A DNA stretch of 64,000 bases from Streptomyces sp. HUAS MG91 (GTDB lineage: Bacteria; Actinomycetota; Actinomycetes; Streptomycetales; Streptomycetaceae): assembly GCF_040529335.1 (NCBI RefSeq), contig NZ_CP159534.1, forward strand, positions 6,944,001 to 7,008,000, given 5' to 3'. Below, in pieces: positions 33,428-43,018 of the stretch; position 1 is the stretch's first letter; each line of letters begins with the position of its first letter. Made by a program: the position numbers and the translations under genes. Below the pieces are notes generated by a model. The model saw only the letters and a program-made list of their open reading frames with translations, did no database searches and was not told the DNA's origin.

Positions 33428-34215
33428 GGAAGTTCCTCCTCACGTGTGTCGCGTGCATCGAATGCAAAGGCGGGTGCGGGGCCCGGCATGTCGCCGCCGA
33501 GCACCGCCTCGGGCGGGAGCCGGCGCACCACGGTCCTGGGGGCCGGTCCCCTGAAAGCCGCGGACGCCGCGTGGCGGGGTCCGTACGGCACGTCGAGAAC
33601 GCTCCAGCCGTCCGGCCGCGGCGGCGCGTCCGGTCCTCCCTCGCCGAGGTACACCTCGGACGTCCAGCCGCCCACGCCGACGCCGGTCCCTTTCAGGAAA
33701 GCCTCTTTGCGGGCCCAGAGCCGGGCGAAGAAGGGCGGCCGTTCCCGCGCGCCCAGGGCCGCCAACTCCCGCTGCTCGTAGGGGTGCAGCGCCGAACGGC
33801 AGAGCTCGACCCGCTCCGGGCCCGGCACCCGCTCGACATCGACGCCCACCGGGGCGCGGGCCACGCCGATGAGCACCGCGCCCCGGCTGTGCGACAGCGA
33901 GAAGTGCGGGGCGCCCGGCCCGGCGCCGGTCAGCACCGGGCGGCCGTGCGGACCGCCGCACCGGGGGCAGTCCGCACGGGCGAACGCCAGCTCCTTCGCC
34001 GGTGTCCGCAGGTACGCGCCCAGCAGCCGGCGCAGCGCGACGTGCGCGGCGACGTACAGCGCGCGGTCGGCGTGCCGCCGGAAGGCGTCCGCGCGGCGCC
34101 GCTCGCTCTCGTCGAGTTCGTCGAACGCGAGCGCCCCCTGCCGCGGCGGGGTCAACAACCACAGCTCCAACTCACCGTCACCGAGAAGGAGTTCACGGCT
34201 GGAGGGAGTTCTCAT
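33424..34215 (-). CDS. 4'-phosphopantetheinyl transferase (Sfp type)
   Basis: 263 residues. VGVDVERV (Mg2+-binding Asp) and LWARKEAFLKGTGVGVG, with FSLSHSRGAVLIGV before them, are the Sfp-superfamily signatures. It should convert the ACP of this cluster from apo to holo form using coenzyme A. CPRCGGPHGRP near residue 85 resembles a small metal-binding knuckle seen in some actinobacterial members. The C-terminal 40 residues are Pro/Ala-rich. The ATG at 34215 overlaps the previous stop as ATGA, and its own stop overlaps the carboxylase gene. Confidence 0.9.
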   Translation of the reverse strand: MRTPSSRELLLGDGELELWLLTPPRQGALAFDELDESERRRADAFRRHADRALYVAAHVALRRLLGAYLRTPAKELAFARADCPRCGGPHGRPVLTGAGPGAPHFSLSHSRGAVLIGVARAPVGVDVERVPGPERVELCRSALHPYEQRELAALGARERPPFFARLWARKEAFLKGTGVGVGGWTSEVYLGEGGPDAPPRPDGWSVLDVPYGPRHAASAAFRGPAPRTVVRRLPPEAVLGGDMPGPAPAFAFDARDTREEELP

Positions 34216-35171
34216 GTGGCGCGGTGGCGTACGTCGTCCAGCAGGGTGGCCTGCCGAAGCGTGTCCGCGCGCGGGGCGGACCCGGCGCGGACGGCGGTGA
34301 CGAACGCGGCGACGGTGGCCGCTACCTGGTCGGCGGGCTCCAGCCGGATCTCCTCCGTACCGCCGCCCCGGTGCAGACCGATCGCGGGGACGAGGTCCGC
34401 CGGCGGGGTGAAGGCCCGGTCCACGGTGATCCGGCCCTCGCTGCCCCACAGTTCGTAGCGGGAGGCGTACGCGTGCTCCATGCCGAACGTGACGTGCGCG
34501 GTGACCCCGCCGGGCGTGGCCAGCAGCGCGGCACCGGACGTCTCGACCTCCCGCCCGGCGCCCCGGGTGAGGCGGGCGCCGACCACGTCGAGATCGTGGC
34601 CGAGGAAGTGCAGGGCGGCCCGCAGCGGATAGAGGCCGACGTCCGCCAGTGCGCCGCCGCCGAGTTCGGCGGAGTACCTGATGTCGTCGCCGGGGAACGG
34701 CGGGATGGCGAACTCCGCGCGCAGTACGCGGAGTTCGCCGATCCGTCCGTCGGCGACGAGGCGCCGCACCGCCTCGTGCCGGGGATGGTGGACGAACATG
34801 ACGTTCTCCATCAGGGCCACACCCCGCTTCGCCGCGAGGTCCAGGAGCCGCTCGGTGCTCTCCGGGTCCAGGGTCAGCGGCTTCTCGGCCAGGACGTGCT
34901 TGCCCGCGTTCAGCGCCGACTCCACCCACGGGGCGTGCAGCGCGGCCGGCAAGGGCACGTACACGGCCTCGATGTCGTCGGCGCCGAGCAGTTCCGCGTA
35001 CCCCTCGACCGGACGGCAGCCGAAGCGGTCGGCGACCTGTCCGGCCCGGGCCCGGTCGCGGCTGGCGACCGCGGCGAGCGCCAGATCGGGGGACGCGGCG
35101 AACGCGGGCAGCATCCGCCGCACCGCGATGTCCGCGCAGCCGAGCACCCCGATCCGCACCGGCCCGCTCAT
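34212..35171 (-). CDS. dTDP-hexose 3-ketoreductase (UrdT/LanT-like)
   Basis: 319 residues of the Gfo/Idh/MocA family. The N-terminal Rossmann motif is RIGVLGCADIAVRRML and the sugar-binding catalytic motif is GKHVLAEKPLTLDPE with the EKP lysine. In 2-deoxysugar pathways this enzyme reduces the 3-keto group after 2,3-dehydratase action, and the preceding gene encodes that dehydratase. The start overlaps that gene by ATGA. It contributes to both D-olivose and L-rhodinose branches. Confidence 0.9.
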   Translation of the reverse strand: MSGPVRIGVLGCADIAVRRMLPAFAASPDLALAAVASRDRARAGQVADRFGCRPVEGYAELLGADDIEAVYVPLPAALHAPWVESALNAGKHVLAEKPLTLDPESTERLLDLAAKRGVALMENVMFVHHPRHEAVRRLVADGRIGELRVLRAEFAIPPFPGDDIRYSAELGGGALADVGLYPLRAALHFLGHDLDVVGARLTRGAGREVETSGAALLATPGGVTAHVTFGMEHAYASRYELWGSEGRITVDRAFTPPADLVPAIGLHRGGGTEEIRLEPADQVAATVAAFVTAVRAGSAPRADTLRQATLLDDVRHRAT

Positions 35172-36568
35172 CGGGGGGCCGCCGTGGTGGCGTTGAGGCA
35201 GGCCAGCAGGGTGCGGCCCTGCACATTGAGGTAGTGGCCGTGGCGCACCAGCCAGGTGAGCTGGTCCGGCGTCACCCAGGCGTACCCGGCCGGCGGGTCG
35301 TGCGGGACGTCGAGGTCGTCGGCGTCGACGAGCAGATACCGGCTCTCGGCGTTGAGGAACCGGCCGCCCTCCTCCGAGTGCACGGCCTCGTACCGGACGC
35401 TGTCCGCCGGCGCCGCGAGCACGGTGTCGAGGAACGGCGGGCGCTGGGCGGCGGGCAGGTGGGCAAAGTTCCCGGGCGTGTACTGGACCGTGGGGCCCAG
35501 CTCGACCGTGTCCAGGAAGCCGCCCTCGACCCGGGCGTGCACCAGGACATGGGGGACCCCGTCGAAGGTGCGGGTCAAGAACGCGGTGACGCCCAGGCCC
35601 ACCGGCTCGAACAGCGGCTGGGTCCAGCCGGTGACCTCGCGGTTGCCGGCCTGCACGGCGACCGCGACCACCTTGAAGTACCGCCCCTCCTCGTGCTCGA
35701 CGGTCATCTCGTCGCGCCGCCAGCCGGGAAGCCCGGCCAGCGGTACGCGCTCGGCGCGCACATCGTGCCGGGAGCGCTCGGCGGTGAACCAGGACAGCAG
35801 CTCGGCGTCGGACAGCAGGGCGCCGGGCGCCCGCTCCGGGACGGGCAGGCAGGACAGGACCGTACGCGCGTCCATGTTGACGACATTGTCACGGTGCAGG
35901 AGTTCCGCTATCTGCCCGAGGGTGAGCCAGCAGAAGTCGTCGAGGAGCGGCACCTCGTCGTCCGTCAGCACGATCATGTTCCGGTTGGACTTGTGGAAGA
36001 ACCACGAACCGTGCTCGGACTGCAGGACGTCCGCGACGACCCGGCCGCGGCCCGGCCCGACGAAGTGCTCCAGGTACTTCACGTCCGCGCCCTTGTGGAC
36101 CTTGGTGTAGTTGCTGCGGGTGGCCTGCACGGTCGGGGACAGCTGGAGCAGGTTCGGGTTGCCCGGCTCCATCTTCGCCTGCATCAAGAAGTGCAGGACC
36201 CCGTCGAACTCCTTGCCGAGGATGCCCAGGATGCCGACCTCGGGCTGCTTGATGACGGGCTGGTGCCATTCGGCGTACGGGCCGTCGCCGAGCGGCGCGC
36301 CCCGCTCGGTGACATGCAGGCCCTCGACCGTGAAGAAGCGGCCGCTGCGGTGTTCGAGGTTGCCGGTGGTCCCGTGGAACGACCAGCCGTCCAGTTCGGC
36401 GAAGGGGATCCGGTCCACGCGGAAGGTATTGGCACGGCCCCGCCCGGCGAGCCAGTCGGCGAAGCCGGCGGTCGTCAGATGGACGCCCCGGGTGGTGGCG
36501 GCCGACAGTGCGAGCCGGTCCGCCAGCAGCTTCACGTCTTCGCGCGGCTGAAGGGTGAGTGGCGGCAT
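35168..36568 (-). CDS. dTDP-4-keto-6-deoxyglucose 2,3-dehydratase (UrdS/LanS-like)
   Basis: 466 residues built from two homologous halves, each with WHQP/WTQP and PTVQ motifs: EWHQPVIKQPEVGILGIL with LLQLSPTVQATRSNY in the first, GWTQPLFEPVGLGVTAFL with VELGPTVQYTPGNF in the second. This duplicated architecture is diagnostic of NDP-hexose 2,3-dehydratases. The enzyme removes the C-2 hydroxyl, the first committed step to 2,6-dideoxysugars. The ATG at 36568 follows GGGAG; upstream in-frame sequence lacks family character. Confidence 0.92.
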   Translation of the reverse strand: MPPLTLQPREDVKLLADRLALSAATTRGVHLTTAGFADWLAGRGRANTFRVDRIPFAELDGWSFHGTTGNLEHRSGRFFTVEGLHVTERGAPLGDGPYAEWHQPVIKQPEVGILGILGKEFDGVLHFLMQAKMEPGNPNLLQLSPTVQATRSNYTKVHKGADVKYLEHFVGPGRGRVVADVLQSEHGSWFFHKSNRNMIVLTDDEVPLLDDFCWLTLGQIAELLHRDNVVNMDARTVLSCLPVPERAPGALLSDAELLSWFTAERSRHDVRAERVPLAGLPGWRRDEMTVEHEEGRYFKVVAVAVQAGNREVTGWTQPLFEPVGLGVTAFLTRTFDGVPHVLVHARVEGGFLDTVELGPTVQYTPGNFAHLPAAQRPPFLDTVLAAPADSVRYEAVHSEEGGRFLNAESRYLLVDADDLDVPHDPPAGYAWVTPDQLTWLVRHGHYLNVQGRTLLACLNATTAAPR

Positions 36569-36672
36569 CGGAGAACTCCCTGTGTTCGACGGGGTGATGG
36601 ATGAGACATGCCTGATGTCGTGACCTGCGGCTCGTCGGAGGCCGGTCGGCACCGGCCCCGGCGACGTACCCG

Positions 36673-37419
36673 TCACACGTAGAGGGACGCGGTGAAGCCG
36701 CCGAGGACCCGCCGGTGGTAGTCGGGCCCGAAGCCCATCCGCGCGACCTGCGGAACCAGGGCGCGCAGCTTCTCGGTGGAGATGACGTGCTGGCGGACAC
36801 CCGTGTCGTGGAACTCCCTGCGCGCACCGAGCCCCAGGTCCCGCTCGAGATGGTCGACGATGTCCTCCACCGGCACCGCGAAGCCCGATGCCACGTTGAC
36901 CGTCTCGGCGCGCAGGTCCGCGGCGAGGAGGCGGTCGACGACAGTGACGACGTCGCCCACGTCGATCAGGTCGCGGGCCGCGCCCCGGTGCACGCGGACC
37001 ACACCCTCGCGCAACTGCCGCACCAGCGTGGGCAGCAACTGGTGTTCGGGCTGGTGGGGGCCGACCAGATGCCCCAGCCGGAGGATGACATGGTCGGCCC
37101 CGGTGCCGCGCAGCAGCTCCTCCAGGGCGAGTTTGTGCGCGCCGTAGGGGGTGCAGGGCGTCACCGGGACGTCCTCCCTGCCGGGCCCCTCGGCGAGCCC
37201 GTACATGCCGGTCGCCGCGGTGGAGAAGAACAGCAGCCGCCGCCCCTCGTCCGCGCACCGCTTGGCGACCTCGCCCACGAGTTGGGCCTCGCGGGCGAAG
37301 TCGGCGTCCGAGGTGCCGCTCGCCCAGGACACCCCCGCCGCCAGGGCCACGGTGTCCGGATGCCGGTCGGCCAGCGGACGCAGGTTCCGCGCCAGGAAAC
37401 CGGTTCCCACGATGTCCAT
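36673..37419 (-). CDS. dTDP-hexose 4-ketoreductase, SDR family (UrdR/LanR-like)
   Basis: 248 residues of the extended SDR fold but short at the N-terminus: MDIVGTGFLARNL supplies the NAD(P) glycine motif. The catalytic Tyr-Lys pair is in TPYGAHKLALEELL, with FFSTAATGMYG as the serine region. By position and size it resembles UrdR/LanR, which reduce the 4-keto group to the D-configured sugar (D-olivose). It lies between the 2,3-dehydratase and the 3-dehydratase genes with gaps of 43 and 104 bases. Confidence 0.85.
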   Translation of the reverse strand: MDIVGTGFLARNLRPLADRHPDTVALAAGVSWASGTSDADFAREAQLVGEVAKRCADEGRRLLFFSTAATGMYGLAEGPGREDVPVTPCTPYGAHKLALEELLRGTGADHVILRLGHLVGPHQPEHQLLPTLVRQLREGVVRVHRGAARDLIDVGDVVTVVDRLLAADLRAETVNVASGFAVPVEDIVDHLERDLGLGARREFHDTGVRQHVISTEKLRALVPQVARMGFGPDYHRRVLGGFTASLYV

Positions 37420-37462
37420 ACGTCGATGTCCCGATCTGTGGAGGTTAGGGGGGCCGTTCAGC

Positions 37463-38767
37463 TCAGCCGCGCGCGGCCACGAACTCCTTGATCGAGGCGG
37501 TGACGTAGTCCAGCATCTCGTCGGTGAGCGCCGGGTAGACCCCGATCCAGAAGGTGTGCTCGGTGATGAGGTCGCTGTTGGTCAGCTCGCCCACGATCCG
37601 GTGCGGCTGGTCGATGTAGGCCGGGTGGCGGGTCAGGTTGCCCGCGAAAAGCCGGCGGGTGCCGATCTTGCGCTCCTCCAGGAAGTCCACCAGCTCGGCG
37701 CGGCGGAACGGCGCCTCGGGGTCCACGGTGATCACGAAGCCGAACCAGCTCGGCTCGGAGCGCGGGGTGGGCTCCGGCAGCAGCAGGCCCGGAACCCCGT
37801 CCAGACCCTCCCGCAGCCGCCGCCAGTTGCGCTGCCGGGCCTCGATGAAGGAGTCCAGCTTGGCCAGCTGGGTCAGGCCGAGCGCGGCCTGGATGTCGGT
37901 CGCCTTCAGGTTGTAACCGACGTGCGAGAAGATGTACTTGTGGTCGTAGCCGGCGGGCAGCGTGCCCAACTGGTACTTGAACCGCTTCAGGCACCGGTCG
38001 TTCTCGCCCGGCTCGCACCAGCAGTCCCGGCCCCAGTCCCGCAGCGACTCCACGACCCGGGCCAGGGCCAGGTTGGACGTCAGGACGCAGCCGCCCTCGC
38101 CCATGGTGAGGTGGTGGGCCGGATAGAAGCTGACGGTCGTCATGTCGCCGAACGTGCCGGTGAGCTTCCCGTCGTACAGCGAGCCGACCGCGTCGCAGTT
38201 GTCCTCGATGAGGAACAGGTCGTGCTCCTCGGCGAGTTGGGCGATCTCGGTGACCTCGAAGGGGTTGCCGAGCGCGTGGGCGATGATGATGGCCCGCGTC
38301 TTCGGGCCGATCGCCGCCGCGACCCGGTCGGCCGTCGCGTTGTACGTGGTGAGGTCCACGTCCACGAACACCGGTACCAGGCCGTTCTGCAGGATCGGGT
38401 TGACGGTGGTCGGGAAGCCCGCCGCGACGGTGATGACCTCGTCGCCCGGCTTCAGCCGCCGGTCCTCCAGGGTGTGCGAGGTGAGGGCCGACACCGCCAG
38501 CAGGTTGGCCGACGAACCGGAGTTCGTGAGGTGTGCCTTGCGGCGTTTGAGGCGCCGGGCGAAGGCCGACTCGAACTTGCGCGAGCTGGTCCCGGCGGCG
38601 ATGCGCATCTCCAGCGCCGCCTCCACCAGCGCCGCCCGGTCGTTCTCGTCCAGGACGGCGCCGGACGGCCAGATCTCCGTCGTACCGGGCACGAACTCGC
38701 GGGCGGGGGAGACCTCCCCGTGGTACGCGCGGACGCCTTCGAGGACCAGGTCCTTGCGGTCGCTCAT
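37463..38767 (-). CDS. dTDP-hexose 3-dehydratase, PLP and [2Fe-2S] type (UrdQ/LanQ-like)
   Basis: 434 residues of the DegT/aminotransferase fold. The PLP lysine position is histidine in SFYPAHHLTMGEGGCV, the mark of E1-type dehydratases that form PMP without transamination. Cysteines in GGCVLTS and DWGRDCWCEPGENDRCLKR form the usual [2Fe-2S] ligand set. It removes the C-3 hydroxyl, required for 2,3,6-trideoxysugars such as L-rhodinose. The ATG at 38767 overlaps the upstream stop as ATGA. Confidence 0.92.
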   Translation of the reverse strand: MSDRKDLVLEGVRAYHGEVSPAREFVPGTTEIWPSGAVLDENDRAALVEAALEMRIAAGTSSRKFESAFARRLKRRKAHLTNSGSSANLLAVSALTSHTLEDRRLKPGDEVITVAAGFPTTVNPILQNGLVPVFVDVDLTTYNATADRVAAAIGPKTRAIIIAHALGNPFEVTEIAQLAEEHDLFLIEDNCDAVGSLYDGKLTGTFGDMTTVSFYPAHHLTMGEGGCVLTSNLALARVVESLRDWGRDCWCEPGENDRCLKRFKYQLGTLPAGYDHKYIFSHVGYNLKATDIQAALGLTQLAKLDSFIEARQRNWRRLREGLDGVPGLLLPEPTPRSEPSWFGFVITVDPEAPFRRAELVDFLEERKIGTRRLFAGNLTRHPAYIDQPHRIVGELTNSDLITEHTFWIGVYPALTDEMLDYVTASIKEFVAARG

Positions 38768-39834
38768 GATCGTTTCCCTTCTTCGGCCGGTGCGTCGGCC
38801 GTGATCCCGAGTGGGGTGGCGGGTAGCGGGTGCTCCGGCGGCAGTACGGAGGCGAGCAGCTCGTGCAGGGAGTCGTCGAGGCTGCGGAGCGGGCGCCAGC
38901 CGAGCAGGCGCCGCGCGCGGGAGACGTCCAGGCACTGCCGTGCGACGTCGGTGCGTGAGCCCGGCTGCTCGACGGCCTCGACCACGGGCAGGTCGAGGCC
39001 GCTGAGCGCGATCATCCGGTGGATCAGCCCGCGCATGGGTACGGCCGTGCCGCGGCCCACGTTGATCACCTGCCCGGCGACGTCCGCCTCCGGCGCGGTG
39101 ATCGCGGCCAGCACCGCCACGGTGGCGTCGCGGGCGTCCACCAGGTCGCGGGCCGCGCGCAGCGCCGGAAGCCGCAGTTCGGCGGCCTTCTCGCCGCGCG
39201 CGTCGGCACGGGCGGCCGCGCCCAGGTGCGCCGCGACCCGGCCGAAGAGACTGCCTTCGGGGACCCCGGCGCCGATCACGTTGGCGAGCCGCAGCACCAC
39301 GCCGTCCACCCCCTGCTCCCGGGCGCGCAGGACGGCCCGCGTGCCCTGGAGCTTGGTGCGGCCGTACGCGGTGACCGGCGCGGGCTCGTGGTCCTCGCCG
39401 GTGGCGGCGTCCGGGGCGCCCGCCCCGTACTCGTGGACGGTGCCCAGCTGGACCAGGCGTACCGGCGGACCGGGCAGCGCCACGAGCGCGGTGAGGACCC
39501 GCTCGACCAGCTCGGCGTTGCCCGCCGCCATCTGCGCCTCGTCGGCCTGCCAGGCACGGCCGGCCGCGTTGACCACGACGTCGGCCCCGGCCGCCGTGAG
39601 GACCGCCGCGATCTCCCGCGGCGACGCCGTCACCAGATCCAGGGCGCCGGCCGACACGCCGGAGGCGACGGCCGACGCGGAGAGCGCCGACGCGCCGCGG
39701 GAGACCAGGTGCACCCGGGCGCCGTCGGCGGCGCACGCCGCGCCGACGCGGCGGCCGAGGAAACCGGTGCCGCCGAGGACCACGACCGACAGCCCGGCCA
39801 TGGACCGGGGCTCAGAGCGCATGGGCCGTTCCAT
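38764..39834 (-). CDS. dTDP-hexose 4-ketoreductase, SDR family (UrdZ3/LanZ3-like)
   Basis: Up to 356 residues. The NAD(P) motif is VVVLGGTGFLGRRVGAACA, the catalytic segment TAYGRTKLQGTRAVL and the serine region VQLGTVHEYG. It should reduce the 4-keto group of the trideoxy L-sugar, completing L-rhodinose. The start is uncertain: ATG 39834 has GGAAGG nine bases upstream and overlaps rmlB by 23 bases; ATGs at 39822 and 39801 are alternatives, and the family alignment really begins at the last of these. The end overlaps the 3-dehydratase start. Confidence 0.86.
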   Translation of the reverse strand: MERPMRSEPRSMAGLSVVVLGGTGFLGRRVGAACAADGARVHLVSRGASALSASAVASGVSAGALDLVTASPREIAAVLTAAGADVVVNAAGRAWQADEAQMAAGNAELVERVLTALVALPGPPVRLVQLGTVHEYGAGAPDAATGEDHEPAPVTAYGRTKLQGTRAVLRAREQGVDGVVLRLANVIGAGVPEGSLFGRVAAHLGAAARADARGEKAAELRLPALRAARDLVDARDATVAVLAAITAPEADVAGQVINVGRGTAVPMRGLIHRMIALSGLDLPVVEAVEQPGSRTDVARQCLDVSRARRLLGWRPLRSLDDSLHELLASVLPPEHPLPATPLGITADAPAEEGKRS

Positions 39835-40795
39835 GCTTGACGGCCTTCCACCAGTCGGGGTTGTCCCGGTACCAGGCGACCGTGTCGGCCAGGCCCTTCT
39901 CGAAGCCGGTCAGCGGCGCGTAGCCGAGCTCCTCCCGGATCTTCGACTCGTCGATCGAGTAACGCAGGTCGTGCGCCTTGCGGTCGGCGACGCGGCGGAT
40001 CATCTCCTCGCCCGCCCCGGTCAGTTCCAGCAGCCGCTCGGTCAGGGCGAGGTTGCTGTACTCGTTGCCGCCGCCGATGTTGTAGATCTCGCCGGCCCGG
40101 CCCCCGTTGAGCACCAGGTGGATGCCCCGGCAGTGGTCGTCGACGTGCAGCCACTCGCGGACGTTGCGGCCGTCGCCGTACAGCGGGACTTGGCGGCCCT
40201 CCAGCAGGTTCGTGACGAACAGCGGGATGACCTTCTCGGGGTGCTGGTACGGCCCGTAGTTGTTGGAGCAGCGGGTGATCGAGAGGTCCAGCCCGTGGGT
40301 GCGCCAGTAGGCCCGCGCGACCAGGTCCGAGCTGGCCTTCGAGGCGGCGTAGGGGGAGTTGGGCAGCAGCGGCCACTCCTCCGTCCAGGAGCCCTCCTCG
40401 ATCGAGCCGTACACCTCGTCCGTCGAGACGTGCACGACCCGCTCGATGCCGCTCTCCAGCACCGCGTCGAGCAGGGTCTGGGTGCCCAGGACGTTCGTAC
40501 GGAAGAACTCGCCGGCGCCCTCCAGGGAGCGGTCGACGTGCGACTCGGCCGCGAAGTGGACCACGGCGTCGTGGCCGGGCACCAGTTCACGCAGCAGGTC
40601 GCGGTCGCACACGTCCCCGCGCACGAACACCAGCCGCTCGTGCGAGGCGGGCAGGTTCTCCCGGTTGCCCGCGTAGGTCAGCTTGTCCAGGGCGGTGACC
40701 TGGGCGCCCTCCCAGCCGCTGTACTTGTCGGCCAGCAGACCGCGTACGAAGTGCGAACCGATGAAGCCGGCCGCTCCGGTGACCAGGATCCTCAT
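39812..40795 (-). CDS. rmlB: dTDP-glucose 4,6-dehydratase
   Basis: 327 residues. MRILVTGAAGFIGSHFVRGL is the NAD motif; HFAAESHVDRSL, STDEVYGSIEEGS and SPYAASKASSDLVARAYW carry the Asp-Glu and Tyr-Lys catalytic residues. RCSNNYGPYQHPEKVIPLF is a family signature. It makes dTDP-4-keto-6-deoxyglucose, the branch point for all sugars of the cluster. The ATG at 40795 overlaps the rmlA stop as ATGA. Confidence 0.96.
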   Translation of the reverse strand: MRILVTGAAGFIGSHFVRGLLADKYSGWEGAQVTALDKLTYAGNRENLPASHERLVFVRGDVCDRDLLRELVPGHDAVVHFAAESHVDRSLEGAGEFFRTNVLGTQTLLDAVLESGIERVVHVSTDEVYGSIEEGSWTEEWPLLPNSPYAASKASSDLVARAYWRTHGLDLSITRCSNNYGPYQHPEKVIPLFVTNLLEGRQVPLYGDGRNVREWLHVDDHCRGIHLVLNGGRAGEIYNIGGGNEYSNLALTERLLELTGAGEEMIRRVADRKAHDLRYSIDESKIREELGYAPLTGFEKGLADTVAWYRDNPDWWKAVKHGTAHAL

Positions 40796-41859
40796 GCCGC
40801 GACCTCCACTCGGGTGTGATCTCCGACGACCAGGCAGTGATGGTCCGTGCCCGGGCCGGTGGTGCCGATGGACGCGGCGCGCCCGATCAGCGAGTCGCGC
40901 AGCCCGCGCACTCCGGTGACCGACGCCTCGTCCAGCGCGATGGAGCCCTCGAGCCGGCTGTCCGTCACCGCGCAGTCGCGCCCGACGGAGGTGTAGGGAC
41001 CCACATGGCTGTCCTGGACGACCGTGCCCGCGCCGATGAGCGCGGGGCCCTCGATCCGCGAGCGCACGACGCGCGCCCCCGCCTCGATCACGACCTGGCC
41101 CACGAGCACGCTGTCGGCGTCGACCTGACCGTCGACGCGCGGGGCCAGACCGTCCAGGAGGTGGTTGTTGCACTCCAGGACGTCCTCGACCCTCCCGGTG
41201 TCCTTCCAGTAGCCGTCGTAGAGGCTGGCGCGCACGTCCGCGCCGGAGGCGACCAGCCACTGGACGGCGTCGGTGATCTCCAGTTCGCCGCGGGCGCTGG
41301 GCGCGATGGCCGCCACCGCCTCATGGATGGCGGCGGTGAAGAAGTAGACCCCGATCAGGGCCATGTCGCTGCGCGGCTGCGGTGGCTTCTCCACCAGGCG
41401 CAGCACCTCCCCGTCGGGGCCGAGTTCGGCGACACCGAACGAGCGCGGGTCGGGGACCTTGTGCACGACGACCTGGGCGGCCGGCCGCTTGCGGGTGAAC
41501 TCCTCGGCGATCTCGGCGACGCCGTCGGGCAGCATGTTGTCGCCGAGGTACATCACGAAGTCGTCGTCGCCGAGGAAGTCGCGGGCGATGGACACGGTGT
41601 GGGCCAGTCCGCGCGGCGCGTCCTGGGGGATGTAGGTGACGCGCACGCCGAGCCGGGCACCGTCACCGAGCACGGCCTCGATCTCGTGGCCGCGGTCGCC
41701 GACGATGACGCCGACCTCACTCACCCCCAGCTCCCGCACGGAGTCGAGCACATGCACAAGGACGGGTGTGTTGGCGATGGGGATGAGTTGTTTGGGCATC
41801 GAATAGCTGAAAGGCCGCAGGCGGGTACCAGATCCGCCGGCGAGCACCAGAGCCTTCAT
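40792..41859 (-). CDS. rmlA: Glucose-1-phosphate thymidylyltransferase, long StrD type
   Basis: 355 residues. MKALVLAGGSGTRLRPFSYS and MPKQLIPIANTPVLVHVL are the nucleotidyltransferase signatures. After the catalytic domain (to about residue 240) comes a left-handed beta-helix tail with repeats such as VLVGQVVIEAGARVVRSRIE, the long form seen in antibiotic clusters. It activates glucose-1-phosphate with dTTP. The ATG at 41859 begins the protein; the gene is followed directly by rmlB. Confidence 0.95.
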   Translation of the reverse strand: MKALVLAGGSGTRLRPFSYSMPKQLIPIANTPVLVHVLDSVRELGVSEVGVIVGDRGHEIEAVLGDGARLGVRVTYIPQDAPRGLAHTVSIARDFLGDDDFVMYLGDNMLPDGVAEIAEEFTRKRPAAQVVVHKVPDPRSFGVAELGPDGEVLRLVEKPPQPRSDMALIGVYFFTAAIHEAVAAIAPSARGELEITDAVQWLVASGADVRASLYDGYWKDTGRVEDVLECNNHLLDGLAPRVDGQVDADSVLVGQVVIEAGARVVRSRIEGPALIGAGTVVQDSHVGPYTSVGRDCAVTDSRLEGSIALDEASVTGVRGLRDSLIGRAASIGTTGPGTDHHCLVVGDHTRVEVAA

Positions 41860-41884
41860 CGAGAGGTCCTCTCGGTTCGTGTAT

Positions 41885-43018
41885 TCATGCCGGTACGAGC
41901 GTGTCGAGCACGCTCGCGGGCGAGGGCATGGCGGCGATCTCCCGGGAGAGTTCGCGGGCCCGCTCGCCGTAGGTGTCCTTGGACAGAAGTTCCTGACAGG
42001 AGTCCGCGATCGCGTCGGCGGTGTCCTCGCCGGGCAGCAGCGTGATCGCGGCCCCGAGACCGGCGACGCGGCGGGCCGGCTTCTCCAGCACGGCGCCGCG
42101 CGGTACGAGCAGTTGGGGCACACCGGCGTTCAGTCCGGTCAGGGTGCTGACACCGCCCCCGTGGTGGACGAGCGCATCGCAGGTGGGCGCCACCACGTCG
42201 AGCGGCACCCAGCCGGCCCGGACGCCGGGCACGTCCTCGCGCAGCGCGTCGGCGACCGCGTCGGGCGCGGCGACGATCAGCTCGACGTCCCACGCGGCGA
42301 AGTCCTTGGCGAGACCGCGCAGGAAGGCGAAGTTCTGGTCGTAGCTCTCCTTGGCGACCCGGCTCCCGGACGTCACCAGGACGCGACGCCGTTCGCCTCG
42401 GCCGTACATCCAGGGTTCGAGGCGCCGCTGGGCGTTGGCCGGGACGTACCGCATCGGCCGGGCCGGGGCGGCGCCGGCCGGCCGCAGGCTCGGCGGGCAG
42501 ATGTCGACGAACACATCGGGGTCGGGCAGCCGCTCCAGGCCGAACCCGGCGAGTTCCGGCCGGAGTTCGGCGTCCGCGCCGGGATGGATGCCGTCGGCCT
42601 CGATGGCGTCCCAGGTCTGCCGCACATGCGGTACGCCGAGGTGCAGGGCGAGCAGCGGGGCGACGTAACTCATCGTGCCGCCGACGATCAGCTCGGGCCG
42701 CCAGGCGCGGCAGAACTCCAGCATCCGCGGGAGGCTGGACGCGGCCATGCGGGCGAACCAGCGCCCGGTGAAGAGGGCCTGCTCGACCGGGTCGGAGGGG
42801 ATCTCCTCGGGACGGCCGTCGCGGTCCGTGGTGATGAAGTGCCGGATCGGCAGATCGGTGGTGGCGACGCCGGGCAGCCCCGACGCGGTGATGACCGGGA
42901 CCATGTCGTCGTTCGCGGCCATGACGACCTGGTGGCCCGCGTTGCGGGCGGCGGTGGCCAGGGGCGCCAGGGCGAAGACCGTCGCCGGGCTGCCCGCCGC
43001 CACGAAGAGCATTCTCAC
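41885..43018 (-). CDS. C-glycosyltransferase resembling UrdGT2
   Basis: 377 residues of the GT-B macrolide/angucycline glycosyltransferase family. The acceptor side begins MLFVAAGSPATVFALAPLAT, and the donor side has APTCDALVHHGGGVSTLTGL. From memory the sequence is close to UrdGT2 across most of its length, including LPIRHFITTDRDGRPEEIPS and WDVELIVAAPDAVADAL. UrdGT2 attaches D-olivose to C-9 of the angucycline through a C-C bond. The GTG at 43018 overlaps the epimerase stop as GTGA; an ATG two codons later is possible. Confidence 0.9.
   Translation of the reverse strand: MRMLFVAAGSPATVFALAPLATAARNAGHQVVMAANDDMVPVITASGLPGVATTDLPIRHFITTDRDGRPEEIPSDPVEQALFTGRWFARMAASSLPRMLEFCRAWRPELIVGGTMSYVAPLLALHLGVPHVRQTWDAIEADGIHPGADAELRPELAGFGLERLPDPDVFVDICPPSLRPAGAAPARPMRYVPANAQRRLEPWMYGRGERRRVLVTSGSRVAKESYDQNFAFLRGLAKDFAAWDVELIVAAPDAVADALREDVPGVRAGWVPLDVVAPTCDALVHHGGGVSTLTGLNAGVPQLLVPRGAVLEKPARRVAGLGAAITLLPGEDTADAIADSCQELLSKDTYGERARELSREIAAMPSPASVLDTLVPA

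Noticed and set aside
37151..40819. A 1222-codon plus-strand frame across the sugar genes
   Set aside because: It is antisense to the 3-dehydratase, 4-ketoreductase and rmlB genes, each of which has intact motifs; its own translation has no recognisable domain.
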